A stretch of 64,000 bases of DNA. It comes from Phycisphaeraceae bacterium (GTDB taxonomy: Bacteria; Planctomycetota; Phycisphaerae; Phycisphaerales; Phycisphaeraceae). How positions within the stretch are numbered: the first letter of the stretch is position 1; every line of letters starts with the position of its first letter. The translations under genes and the position numbers were made by a program. The notes under the pieces are model-generated. The model was not told the origin of the DNA. It saw only the letters and a list, made by a program, of their open reading frames with translations, and searched no databases. Of this stretch, positions 18,688 to 28,283 are shown one piece after another. The stretch is from assembly GCA_029260615.1 (NCBI GenBank), contig JAJDCX010000041.1, positions 40,003-104,002 of the forward strand, written 5' to 3'.

Positions 18688-19545
18688 TTACTGATCCGTA
18701 GGTCCGTCGCTGATTTCTTTGGGGGGCGGCGAGAGATACAGTTCACCGCTTCGGTATATCTTTGGGTCTTCGTCGGTCTGTCGGACCACGACTTGTTTTG
18801 CGCCGACCGTTACCGATTCTTCCCCAGCCTTGGGCGGAGTTTTAAATCGGGCTTCGACGTAGAACGCTTCATATAGAAGCACCAAGCGTATCGGGACAAA
18901 CCCCGAGTCTTCGGTCTTACGCATGAACCGTATATCGCGGACCCGCCCGGTCTCTTCGTGTTGCACCGTGATCGTGAGTGCATCCGGGCCGATCCATGTC
19001 TGTAAGGCGTCCATCGGCCCGTCGACCGTGATTTCCAGCGATCCGGATTCTCTTAGCGCCTCGACGTCTTCCTTGGAAAGGTCTTTATGCCAATCTTCAA
19101 GCAGCGACACCATGAAATGGGCCTCGGCGCTGAGGTTCGGTGCCTGCTTGATGTCGTTGCCGATGTGTTCCTCGGGTTCGCCAAGGGCAAGGCTGACCCG
19201 CCAGGGCGCGTCCTCTGGGGTCTGGATCTTGGCGGATACCGGAACCCGGAAGAAGGCGGTCAGCGGCGCCGCGGTTTCGCCGGCGAAGATGCTGTTGATC
19301 ACGCCGATCATCCCTCCGCCGCGGTAAAAATCCGGCGGCTCTACGTCTTCGGTGTAAACAAGCAAGACCTGTGGCGCGTTGGTGGTTGCCTGCGTATCCC
19401 CCTCGGCTTGGTCGGGGGTGTCTTTGGCCCACACCGCAAGCGGCCCCGATACCCAGGCGATCGAAGACGCCAACACTAAAACGGCTGCTACAAAAGCCCG
19501 TCTTCTCGTGCGGCCTAACGCTATCTCTTCATTAAGATCACGCAC
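18688..19545 (-). CDS. exported 285-aa protein sharing a domain with the giant
   Basis: I start this gene at the GTG at 19545: an AAGGAG at 19553-19558 precedes it, and further upstream the frame would run into the beta-helix gene. The N-terminus has basic residues then a hydrophobic segment (AFVAAVLVLASSIAWVSG), so it is exported or anchored. The C-terminal ~100 residues (IRFMRK ... FYVEARF ... DPKIYRSGELYL) align by eye with residues about 340-430 of the 1783-aa giant (IRYMRK ... YYLEVEF ... DPFVFRSKPFVL). It sits 49 bp before that giant. No known family. Confidence 0.65.
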   Translation of the reverse strand: MRDLNEEIALGRTRRRAFVAAVLVLASSIAWVSGPLAVWAKDTPDQAEGDTQATTNAPQVLLVYTEDVEPPDFYRGGGMIGVINSIFAGETAAPLTAFFRVPVSAKIQTPEDAPWRVSLALGEPEEHIGNDIKQAPNLSAEAHFMVSLLEDWHKDLSKEDVEALRESGSLEITVDGPMDALQTWIGPDALTITVQHEETGRVRDIRFMRKTEDSGFVPIRLVLLYEAFYVEARFKTPPKAGEESVTVGAKQVVVRQTDEDPKIYRSGELYLSPPPKEISDGPTDQ

Positions 19546-19609
19546 CGGGTGGCTCCTTATAAGTAAGGATGTCTCTTGTCGATCGAACCCAAACGTCGCC
19601 TCTTCTCGT

Positions 19610-22600
19610 TTACGGATTGGCCTTGTGCAGCCTGCGGGCACTCTCACCGGAGAATAGCCTGTAGGTGAGGGTAAACGCCTGATCCATGAAACGCATGTTA
19701 ACATCAAGGTACCAACCTGCGGGGTCGGCATTGGGCAACGCCGCCTTGAAAACCAGGAACCCCTCATCGTCCGGCTGGGTTTCCGTGATCGGCACGGAAA
19801 CCGTCTGCCCGGGCCGGTGCAGGTTGATACTATCAATCAGCGCCCGCCCGCCGTCGATCATGTAGCGGTGGTGCTCGTATTGCTCAGGTGACGAGACATC
19901 GATAAACGACGTGGCGTGATACAGCGCCGCCTGTCGAAGCCGTAGCTTGATGTCGATCAGATCGCCGCTTCGGTCGTAAAACATCTCAGCGACCCCGCTG
20001 ATGCCGCCGTTGCTGTCACCGTGGTGGCGCAGCACATACGCCCGGCGCTGCAGGCCCATCGGGTAGTGGTCGTGCTGATTGGTGTAAGCCCGGGTGCTGA
20101 TCCGGTGGGCCGCCATGAACAGGTCATACGCGTGGGGCTTGTCGCCGCCTCGCGCTTCCACGCTTTGGGCGATTTGTCCGTGATCGACATAGTCAAGTTG
20201 TTGCTCGAAAGATCGGATGCCCCGCGACCACCAATCGGTGTATCGCTCAAGGAACCGGGTCTCTACAAACCAAGGCGTCTGCGCAAAGAGGTTGGGCATC
20301 TGCCCGCGGTCGTCGAGTTCCGGCTCGAACGGCGTGACCCTACCGAACCGGCCGTAGAAGCGGACCGCGGTCTGATTCGGCATAAAGAAGGAACAAAATA
20401 GATTGCTGGTGTTGAGCGAGTTCTGGAACGGCCTGCCCAGATGATTGCCTGATCGTCTTCGTCTGGAGGCGCTGTGTGCAGCAACCGCGCGGAGCAGCCG
20501 GACGTACAGGGCGTCAGCCTCATCCCCGGGCCGATCAAGAAATCCCAAGCCAAGTTCCAGCGAACCGTTTCGATTCAGCCCGCCGGCGTGCGGGATCAAA
20601 ACCTTTGCCACCGACAAAGGATCCCGACACAGGTGCGAAAGATAAAACAAGTGGCTCGGCCCAAACTTAACTTCGGCAACGCGCCGCCAATCGTCCAATG
20701 AGCCGTAAGCCAACAGGTACATCGCCGGCGCGATCGACGCGGAGGTTGGCACCGATGTGGCGTCGTCTGCTTGCGCCTCCAGAACACGATCCAGCGCCAC
20801 CCGCATCGCGTCGAGCGTGTCTTGATCCGATGAGTCCAGCAGCATGAACGCCGGGGCGATCGTAGAAGACAGGTCGGCGCTATCTCGCAGCTGAGCCCGG
20901 AGTAGGTCGTCGCCATCGGACAGGCCATGACAGTGCAGTTGGATCGCGGCGGCGAGGGCCCATGCATGATCCGGCTGGGTTAGCAGCCCCGTGAGTGTGC
21001 CGTTTTCAAGACGCCCCAGCCGGGCCTCGATCTCACCGATCAGCCCCGCCCAACTGATCTTCTCGCTGAGCGTCGATGCCACCGGCTGACAAGCGTCGAG
21101 GATCGCTTGCCTGTCTTCTGACTCCCCCGCCACGGCAAGGATGCGCATCGCATAGTCTTCCACGGCACCGTGTTTAAGCGCACTACCCGGATGAACGTCG
21201 TCGGCTTGAGACAACGTCGCCAACGCCAGCCGACGTGCCTCGGCCAAGTCGTCCTGCGACGTGCCGGGACGCAATAGGGCGAAGCTGCTCCAGTTTTCAT
21301 CGGGCCGACGGATCCACATCAATGCCCGGCGCATCTCGTCAGTTGGCCGTGCTGAAAACAAGAACCACGTCTCGGGCAGATCCGATCTCATACGGGCCGG
21401 GACCCAAACAGACCTCTCGACAACAGTGCTCACCTCGGACTTCTCCCCCCGTTCAAGTGTGACGACCTGTCGTTGTGATGGGTCCGAAGACGCAACCAGA
21501 CAGTACTTACCCGGCGGGAGTTGCGCCCAACCCTCGGGATCGACAACCTCCGTGATCGCCCGAGACCGGGCTAGCTGATACGGGTAGACCCCCTCGATCA
21601 GCAGGCGATTCACCAGATGAAGCTGCCTTGCATTGCGCGAGCTATTCAGGTCGGCCTGCGAGAGCGACGACACCCGCTCGACCATCGCCAGGGTTTCATC
21701 ATCGAGCTTGATCCCCGTGAAACGTGCCTCATCAAAAAGCAACGGGCCTTCTATCAGGCGGTTCAGCTCTTTCGCAATCGACCGGCGTACTTCATTACCC
21801 ACGGGCCCGGAAGGAGCCGCCTGATCGATCTGTGTGCGCTTTTCTTCAGACGCAGACTCCATAAGATGCGAACCCAGCGCGGTCGAACGGCCTTGCAGGC
21901 TGTCAAGCAGGCCGCGCGCGTCTTTCAGGTCGCCCGACCAGTAGGTGATCGACCCAACCGTCGGGCTCGTCCCGTCGTAGACCTCGAAGGGGGATGCGAT
22001 CGACCGGCCAAGCGAGTCTTCAAATGACAGCCGTGTCGCTGTGAACCCGGCCAACTCTTCCTCGGCCTTGCGGACGGCATCACGGAGCGATCCGATCGGC
22101 TCGTCCAACGCAGACCGGGTGTCGATTTGCAATGAGGCGAGCTGGTTAAGAACGGCCGACGACGCCTCGTGAAGATGGGCCCCGCTGCGTGTCAGTAACA
22201 ACACGGTGTCGCGCGATCCCCCGTCCAGCGGTGTCGGTTGGCCGACCCCGACCGAGACCGGGTCCAGAAGCCATTCCCCGTGCAATACCGTGTCGCTTTC
22301 GGTGGTATTAAAAAGATTGAGACTGGCGCTTAACCCACCAAGCAGGTTGCCGGTCAGTTCGGCCCGGGCCCCATCCTGGATCGACACGGCCGAGGCATCC
22401 GCCGAGAGGATCGTGTTGGCATCCATCGTAACGTGGGTCGCGCCGTCGACCACCAGGCCGTCGCCGGTGAGTGTAAAAACCGCGTTTGATGACAGGCGTG
22501 CCGGCGCGGCCCCGTCGAGGGTCGCCCGGCTGATGTACATGCCGTTCTTGGTGGTGTTCACCAACCGGTTGCGGGCAAGTTCCACCTGGGATGAGCCGCC

Positions 22601-23563
22601 TCCGCTCACGGAGACCCCCGTCGACCCGCCGACCACCGTGTTATCGTTGATTGACACGGAGTCCCCACCATCCACCATAACGCCTTGCCCCTCTGTGGGC
22701 ACGTCGTAAATCATGTTGCCAGCGACCGTGACCGGGCCATTCGCCTCAACGACATGAATCGCGCTGCGGCAGCCACGAAAGACACTGTCTTTCACCAGGA
22801 CCGACCCAACCGATTGCATGGCGATGGCGTCTTGCTCGCAGTTTTGGAATTCGGACTGCTGTATGTCGATCGTCCCGACCCCGGACGCGGCGATGGTATT
22901 CTGCTTGATGTCGATGAATCGGCAGTCGTGCACTGACAAGCCCTCGGCCTCCTGCAGGTGGACGGCGCTTTGCGAGCATCGCTGGAAGACGCACCCGGTG
23001 AGTTGGACGTCGGCGCCCTTGGAGGCAACGATTCCCGTCTGCTGAAGATCGGTAAATCGGCATCCGGTGAGCGATAACGCCGCCTGCGATTTGGCGTAGC
23101 AGGCGTAACCTGTGGGCGATGCGAATGTGCAGTCGGTCAGGTCCGCGCGGGCGGCGCTGACATACACACCGACCTGATCCTTCGCGTTGAACTTGAATTG
23201 CACATCGCGCAAGACCAGCTCGCCGCCATCAGCCACTTGTACGATCGCGCTGCGCGCTTTCGCGGGGCCTAGGACGGTCGTCCCGCCTTGAGGATCACCC
23301 AGAATCGTAACGCGGCCCTGGCGGACAACGATCGGGCCGAGGTATTCCCCCGCCAGGAGAACGATCGTGTCACCATCGCGGGCGCTTTGGGTGACGTGCT
23401 CGAGGTCGGACCCAATCGGCGGATGGGTCGCACCGGGCGGCGCCGGTTGAGCGTCGGCGTGATAAGCCCCGGTCGCCAAAAGGAACAAGGCCGCCACCAC
23501 CCACACGCAGGCCTGCGCGGAGTCGTGGTAGCGCCGGGTTGTTCGCTGGGTGTGTTCGGTCAC
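19610..23563 (-). CDS. exported right-handed parallel beta-helix protein (1317 aa)
   Basis: A signal peptide (VWVVAALFLLATGAYHADA) is followed at about residues 55-420 by many PbH1-type coils with the pattern of one small strand per ~22 residues (ADLTDCTF, LSLTGCRF, VQLTGCVF, LSVHDCRF, IDIQQSEF, VLVKDSVF). Such beta-helices usually bind or cleave polysaccharides, but no lyase catalytic set is recognisable. The remaining ~900 residues are an unassigned mixed region with helical repeats and a C-terminal part rich in aromatic and His residues. Third gene of the operon, 64 bp before the 285-aa gene. Confidence 0.78.
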   Translation of the reverse strand: MTEHTQRTTRRYHDSAQACVWVVAALFLLATGAYHADAQPAPPGATHPPIGSDLEHVTQSARDGDTIVLLAGEYLGPIVVRQGRVTILGDPQGGTTVLGPAKARSAIVQVADGGELVLRDVQFKFNAKDQVGVYVSAARADLTDCTFASPTGYACYAKSQAALSLTGCRFTDLQQTGIVASKGADVQLTGCVFQRCSQSAVHLQEAEGLSVHDCRFIDIKQNTIAASGVGTIDIQQSEFQNCEQDAIAMQSVGSVLVKDSVFRGCRSAIHVVEANGPVTVAGNMIYDVPTEGQGVMVDGGDSVSINDNTVVGGSTGVSVSGGGSSQVELARNRLVNTTKNGMYISRATLDGAAPARLSSNAVFTLTGDGLVVDGATHVTMDANTILSADASAVSIQDGARAELTGNLLGGLSASLNLFNTTESDTVLHGEWLLDPVSVGVGQPTPLDGGSRDTVLLLTRSGAHLHEASSAVLNQLASLQIDTRSALDEPIGSLRDAVRKAEEELAGFTATRLSFEDSLGRSIASPFEVYDGTSPTVGSITYWSGDLKDARGLLDSLQGRSTALGSHLMESASEEKRTQIDQAAPSGPVGNEVRRSIAKELNRLIEGPLLFDEARFTGIKLDDETLAMVERVSSLSQADLNSSRNARQLHLVNRLLIEGVYPYQLARSRAITEVVDPEGWAQLPPGKYCLVASSDPSQRQVVTLERGEKSEVSTVVERSVWVPARMRSDLPETWFLFSARPTDEMRRALMWIRRPDENWSSFALLRPGTSQDDLAEARRLALATLSQADDVHPGSALKHGAVEDYAMRILAVAGESEDRQAILDACQPVASTLSEKISWAGLIGEIEARLGRLENGTLTGLLTQPDHAWALAAAIQLHCHGLSDGDDLLRAQLRDSADLSSTIAPAFMLLDSSDQDTLDAMRVALDRVLEAQADDATSVPTSASIAPAMYLLAYGSLDDWRRVAEVKFGPSHLFYLSHLCRDPLSVAKVLIPHAGGLNRNGSLELGLGFLDRPGDEADALYVRLLRAVAAHSASRRRRSGNHLGRPFQNSLNTSNLFCSFFMPNQTAVRFYGRFGRVTPFEPELDDRGQMPNLFAQTPWFVETRFLERYTDWWSRGIRSFEQQLDYVDHGQIAQSVEARGGDKPHAYDLFMAAHRISTRAYTNQHDHYPMGLQRRAYVLRHHGDSNGGISGVAEMFYDRSGDLIDIKLRLRQAALYHATSFIDVSSPEQYEHHRYMIDGGRALIDSINLHRPGQTVSVPITETQPDDEGFLVFKAALPNADPAGWYLDVNMRFMDQAFTLTYRLFSGESARRLHKANP

Positions 23564-23626
23564 GGGGCCTTACCTCATACATCAAGTCAACGTTCGAGTT
23601 ATCACGGAGGCCGCGGCCGACAATCC

Positions 23627-25270
23627 CTACGGGCTTTCGGCATCAACCGGCCCGGGTTCTTCGGCTGGTGGATCGACCGGGTCCGGCTCGATCTCGCTTA
23701 GGCGCTTCATCTCGTCGGCAACCTGAACGCGCAGATACTCGATCCGTGGTCGATATTTGTCCGTAAGTTCGCCGATCCGATCTGGCCTTGAGTCCAGAAG
23801 TTCTTTAGCCAACTCCAAGAGCTTCTTGCGGCGCAGCTCGGTGGCCGACGGGTCGCTCAGGCGCAGACGCAGCCGGTCCGCGGACTCTAACTCGAACTGG
23901 CGCATCCGTAGCCTCAGGGCGTCTCGCCGTTGGACGGACCGCTCCGCCTTTTCGACCTTGGCCTCCAACCGCGACAATTCCGCCCGAAGGTAACGCAGCT
24001 TGGCTTCGATCCGGTCCTTGTAACCCAGGGTCCCGGTCCACTCCGGAAACTTAAGTCCATCTTCATAGAGCGCAGGTGACTCGGGGGGCTGGCCGTGACC
24101 CCCCAGGTCCATCTGACGTGAGACATTATCAATCGCTTTGCGCGCCTTGTCGTACCCCCCACTGAGCCCCTTGCCGATCACGTCGTCCATGCGCCCGGTC
24201 ACTTCGCCGTTGCGTTCTCGCTCCAACGCCTCGGCTTTTTTCAGACGGCGACGTTCCGCGGCCAGACGCTCCTGGTGAAGACGCCAGGCGACCGTCTTCT
24301 CGATGAACCGCCGGTCTTCTTCGCTTAGCGTGTCGTCGGTCTCGGCGAGCCGATCGACGAATTCTTTGGCCCGATGCAGGGCCTCATCCATTGGGCTCAG
24401 CCGCATGGATCGACGGCTTCTTCGATCACCTACGCTCTCGGCATCAGATGCAGCAAGATCGGCACGGTCACGGTCGAACGTGTCGCCCAACCTCGCCCAG
24501 TCGACCTCGCTGATCCCAGAGGGCTGCTCCCCCTTGGCGATCTTATCCGCCAAAGCTGCGATCTCGTCAGACATCCTTCCCGTCGGGGTCTTTGTGGGTG
24601 AGTGATTGGGTCCCTTGCCGTGGTCTCGATCGGTGTTTAACCCGGCGGCTTCTAGCACCTCGTCACGCAGGGCGGACCCACGCGGCGGATCGACACGGCC
24701 GGGCTGGCCCAACGGACGATTTTCCGGGGATGCGCCGTCTTTCAATGCGCCGTTCACCGCTTTACGCAGATTACCCGAATCGGCGCCGTCCTTGACCGCT
24801 TCAGACGCTGGACGCCACCGGTCGTTGAACGCCTCACCCCGCCGGGCGCTGTCACGGTCCGCCGCCCGGTCGGCCCGGTCCAGGTCGTCGGCCAACTCGG
24901 CGCGGCGTGCCCGAAGCCGCTCCATATCCGCCAACGCCGCGTCCCGTTCCGTAACAGGCGTGGCCTCCGAAAAGTCAACCCCGCTGAGCCTTTCCACTTC
25001 CTCACGCCGACCTTCAAGGTCAAGATCGAATTCTGGCAGCGCACCGATGTTGATGTCACGCCGGTCCGGCGCATCGCTTCGGCGCGATCGGCGCATCGCG
25101 TCAAGCTCTTCCGGGCTCATATCGTCGTATTCCTTGTCGGAAAGAACGCCGACCATGCCACGTCTTTCCTTCTTGGGTTCGTCGTCGGCCAGGCAAGGCG
25201 CGGTCACCAGCGGGGCCACGATCGCGGCGGCGGCCAAGGCCCAGAGCAAGTTCTGGCGGTTGTGTCTCAT
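23627..25270 (-). CDS. exported, highly charged coiled-coil protein
   Basis: A 547-aa protein with a signal peptide (LLWALAAAAIVAPLVTAPCLA) and then almost only charged residues (Arg, Asp, Glu) with heptad patterning, especially about residues 100-190 and 280-520. It could be a periplasmic spacer or scaffold. Its start codon overlaps the stop of the TPR gene in an ATGA, which implies translational coupling. No enzymatic motif and no family recognised. Confidence 0.72.
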   Translation of the reverse strand: MRHNRQNLLWALAAAAIVAPLVTAPCLADDEPKKERRGMVGVLSDKEYDDMSPEELDAMRRSRRSDAPDRRDINIGALPEFDLDLEGRREEVERLSGVDFSEATPVTERDAALADMERLRARRAELADDLDRADRAADRDSARRGEAFNDRWRPASEAVKDGADSGNLRKAVNGALKDGASPENRPLGQPGRVDPPRGSALRDEVLEAAGLNTDRDHGKGPNHSPTKTPTGRMSDEIAALADKIAKGEQPSGISEVDWARLGDTFDRDRADLAASDAESVGDRRSRRSMRLSPMDEALHRAKEFVDRLAETDDTLSEEDRRFIEKTVAWRLHQERLAAERRRLKKAEALERERNGEVTGRMDDVIGKGLSGGYDKARKAIDNVSRQMDLGGHGQPPESPALYEDGLKFPEWTGTLGYKDRIEAKLRYLRAELSRLEAKVEKAERSVQRRDALRLRMRQFELESADRLRLRLSDPSATELRRKKLLELAKELLDSRPDRIGELTDKYRPRIEYLRVQVADEMKRLSEIEPDPVDPPAEEPGPVDAESP

Positions 25271-27318
25271 CAGTCGTCCCCCCCTTGCTCCACCGCGTCG
25301 GGATCATCAGACTTATCAGGTTGAATCAGTTTCGTCAGCGCGTCAGCGAAGTCGACCTCGACCTCAAACTCCCGTGAGCCGCGGCGAATCGTAACCATCA
25401 CCGGCCTATCCAGCAGGGATTCTTTCCGCAGGTCGTACAGCCTCTGGAAGCTGTCAACCTTGTGGTAGTAGACCCGGGTCAGCACGTCCATCGGGCGGAC
25501 CTTGACCGGGCTTTGGTCCAGCAGTGAGCCCGGCAGGATCGCGCGGATTTCCAACCCTGTGTCGCCCTGACGATCAACGAACTCCCACCCCACGATACCC
25601 AGCATCGTGAACGGGTCCGCCTGCCCCCGCTTCACCTCCCGGCCGGTCGCAGCGTATCCCCACAGTTTGCAGACTGCACGGGCCTGCTTAAGAAACGGAT
25701 GCTCGATCATCGAAAGGGCCTTGTCCGCATCCTCTGCTTTGCCTTGGAGGATGAGCGTGGTCGCGCCGCCCAGGTACCCGTAATCACGCCATTCCGGTTT
25801 GGTGTGTTGGCTAAAATCCCGGAACGAGATCAATGCGCCATCCATATCGTCGGCGGCGAGCCTGGCCCACCCCGCGTCGAGGTGGGGGCGCCTGCCTTCG
25901 AGCCGGCCCAGCATACGGTACATCCCCACCGCCGCGCGGAACCGCTGCGCCCGGTAGGCGATCTTCGCCATCACCATCGCAGCCACATCGGTGTGCGGTC
26001 GACGCTGCCCGGCCCGCAGGTCCCGGAATCTAGGCCTGGGCCAGGTCTTCATCACATGCTTGATCCCCTCCATCGCCACGTCCGGGTAGCCCTGATCGGC
26101 GATCTTTTCGCAGACCTCAATCGCGCCGTACGGGTCGTCCGTCATCATGTAAGACTTGAACGCCCAACGCGCATAGATCAGGTCGCCCGGACGCGCGTTG
26201 AAGGCTTTGACCAGCGCCTCGTTCGCCTCTTGAAACTTGCCCAATCTTAACTGCGCTCGGCCGAGATAGTGGCGCCACTTCACTGGGTTGGATAAGCCAT
26301 GAGACTTGGTCTCCTCGATCGCTTGCGAGATCAACCGCTCAGCGTCTTCGTGGTTACCAAGTTCATACTGACACCGACCGACCCCGAACAACGAATCAAT
26401 ATTGCCGTCGACCTCCCGGCTCTCCTTGAACGACCACAACGCCAGGTAATAGTCCTTGGCGTTCAGTGCCGCTTCACCCAGCCGGTACCGGACCACGCGG
26501 TGACCGAAGTCCAACACCATCACACGCTTGTACGCTTCGATGGCCTCGCGGTACAGGCCCGCATTGTTCAGCATCTCGCCTTGCTTAAATAACAGGTCGG
26601 CCCGATGGGGTTGCGGGGCAAGCTCGCTGGCACGCAGGTACGCCTGGGCCGCCTGCTCGTGAGCATCAAGCTTCCCGTAACACTCCCCGGCAAGCGAGTG
26701 CGCCTCCCAGCCCGCCGGGCCAAGGGCGATCGCCTGATTGATGCTCGCCAGAGCGCGCGCCCAGGCGTATCCATCCTTGTACGCGAATGCCAACCACCGG
26801 TAGGTCTCCGCGGACTCGCCATCAATTAAAGTCGATGTCCTGAACCATTTGACCGCGTCCATTTGGTGAAAGGGCAACCCGCTACGGTCACGTATGCTCG
26901 TTCGGTAGTACTCCTGCATCAAGGCCTTGCCCGCGCCGAATGTTATCTGCGCGTCGGTCGGGAACCGCTTGGCCAACGCCACCGCCGTGTCGCTGTCCGC
27001 CAGGTCCGCGGCGCACCGGGACAGATACCTGACGGTGGGGATCGAGTCCGGATTCAGTTCTAACGCGCGATTCAGGTGGCCGACGGCACCACCCGGGTCG
27101 CCTGACTCGTACCTGGCAACGCCGTACCAGTAGCTGACGGCTTCGTCCGGGGCCTCGGCCAGACGCGGCTCCAATAGCTCGATGACCTGCTGCCACTGGC
27201 CGGCAACGACCGCGTCGTCGATGAGCGTGTGGACATCGACCTGTTGGGGATAGGCGATACCTGGCAGCAACAGAACCAGCGTGACGAAGCTCGCGATTCG
27301 ACCATATGCAATAGACAT
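25270..27318 (-). CDS. exported TPR-repeat protein with C-terminal PDZ-like domain
   Basis: First gene of the minus-strand operon. The ATG at 27318 has an AGGA about 9 nt upstream and opens a signal peptide (IASFVTLVLLLPGIAYP). Residues about 25-500 contain consecutive TPR-like helix pairs (for example AVGHLNRALELNPDSIPTVR, EAHSLAGECYGKLDAHEQAA and RLGEAALNAKDYYLALWSFK). Residues about 580-670 look like a PDZ fold (GLEIRAILPGSLLDQSPVKV, then MDVLTRV and VMVTIRRG). TPR plus PDZ suggests a periplasmic assembly or recruitment factor for the exported partners encoded downstream. That role is inferred from the domains and operon order. Confidence 0.8.
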   Translation of the reverse strand: MSIAYGRIASFVTLVLLLPGIAYPQQVDVHTLIDDAVVAGQWQQVIELLEPRLAEAPDEAVSYWYGVARYESGDPGGAVGHLNRALELNPDSIPTVRYLSRCAADLADSDTAVALAKRFPTDAQITFGAGKALMQEYYRTSIRDRSGLPFHQMDAVKWFRTSTLIDGESAETYRWLAFAYKDGYAWARALASINQAIALGPAGWEAHSLAGECYGKLDAHEQAAQAYLRASELAPQPHRADLLFKQGEMLNNAGLYREAIEAYKRVMVLDFGHRVVRYRLGEAALNAKDYYLALWSFKESREVDGNIDSLFGVGRCQYELGNHEDAERLISQAIEETKSHGLSNPVKWRHYLGRAQLRLGKFQEANEALVKAFNARPGDLIYARWAFKSYMMTDDPYGAIEVCEKIADQGYPDVAMEGIKHVMKTWPRPRFRDLRAGQRRPHTDVAAMVMAKIAYRAQRFRAAVGMYRMLGRLEGRRPHLDAGWARLAADDMDGALISFRDFSQHTKPEWRDYGYLGGATTLILQGKAEDADKALSMIEHPFLKQARAVCKLWGYAATGREVKRGQADPFTMLGIVGWEFVDRQGDTGLEIRAILPGSLLDQSPVKVRPMDVLTRVYYHKVDSFQRLYDLRKESLLDRPVMVTIRRGSREFEVEVDFADALTKLIQPDKSDDPDAVEQGGDD

Positions 27319-27503
27319 GACTGTCGTCCTGATAGAAATGACAGCGTCGTGAGTATCGAAGGCCATTCTACTCGACGCAGGGAGCAACGGGTTGATGAAG
27401 CGGGTCGGCATGATTGAAGCTTTTACTCGTAACTCGATATGGGCCCGGCAGAGACAATCTATTTGTACCCCGCCATGTTAATGCAAAGCACCGAAAACCC
27501 GGT

Positions 27504-27750
27504 CCATGCCGTCGCCATCCGACCCGCCCCCTCCGAGGTCGGGACGCCCGGCTTAGGCGGCCAAAGTAGGGGTTGAATGAGCGTGTCAGGGCAAACAGCG
27601 GTGACATGCGGTAACCTACAACACACCAAACACTTACGCGTTTGATGGCATTACGAAAACTGACAAAATTGCGGCTATTAAGCCGATTTCAGGCCAAAAT
27701 CGGCATCTCCAACTCCCCAAATGATGCCCCCGCTATTGACCCCTAAACCC
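27504..27750 (+). repeat. right copy of the ~245-bp dispersed direct repeat
   Basis: Second copy of the repeat at 3246-3490, same orientation, about 190 bp upstream of the first gene of the exported-protein operon. It keeps the dyad GCGTGTCA (27581-27588) / TGACATGC (27602-27609). It also has a second hairpin, GCCGATTT with AAATCGGC near 27682-27705, which is degenerate in the left copy. The flanks 27319-27503 and 27751-27965 hold no gene I can support. Confidence 0.75.
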
Positions 27751-27965
27751 ACCAGCAATGAAGATCGCATCGTCAACACCGCCTACACCCACGGCCACGT
27801 CTACGCTCATCACCAGACCTGCGTTTTTAGCGCCTGCCCGAGCACTATGCTTCCTAGTCCGAAGCCCACCCCACCCCCTGGCCAAGCGCATCGATCAGAT
27901 CCTGATCGAGATGGATCAGTAGTTCTAATCTAATAAGCCCATGCGTTTAATGGGAACGCGACCGG

Positions 27966-28283
27966 TTAGTACCTCACTGAAAATGACCGGGCATCAGACG
28001 GGTTACCAAACTCGCCGCTCGCCGAGCCCGTGTCCAGCTTGGTATCGGTGAGGTATCGGCCCATGTCTTCTTTCACCGCAGCAATGAAGGCGTGAGTTTC
28101 CTTCAAGTCTCCCTCGGCTACCAATTCGACCCGGCCGTCGGGAAGATTCATCACATACCCGCCGACGGCAAACCGCTGCGCGATCTTCGTAGTCGTGTAC
28201 CGAAACCCGACCCCCTGGACCCGGCCGAAGAAGCAGGCGGTGATACGGACCATCGATTGACTCATGCGCCCCCTGGTTTTCAT
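27966..28283 (-). CDS. acyP: acylphosphatase
   Basis: Small enzyme hydrolysing carboxyl-phosphate bonds of acylphosphates. The diagnostic GRVQGVGFRY motif, with its phosphate-binding loop and catalytic Arg, is near residue 20, and the GYVMNLPDGRVEL motif with the catalytic Asn follows. About 95-105 aa, normal for the family. The ATG at 28283 overlaps the stop of the S41 peptidase gene (ATGA), so coupling is likely; internal Mets at residues 7 and 11 are alternative starts. Confidence 0.9.
   Translation of the reverse strand: MKTRGRMSQSMVRITACFFGRVQGVGFRYTTTKIAQRFAVGGYVMNLPDGRVELVAEGDLKETHAFIAAVKEDMGRYLTDTKLDTGSASGEFGNPSDARSFSVRY

Noticed and set aside
27721..27933. 70-codon frame after the right direct repeat
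   Set aside because: It starts inside the repeat, has no ribosome-binding site and has no recognisable sequence.
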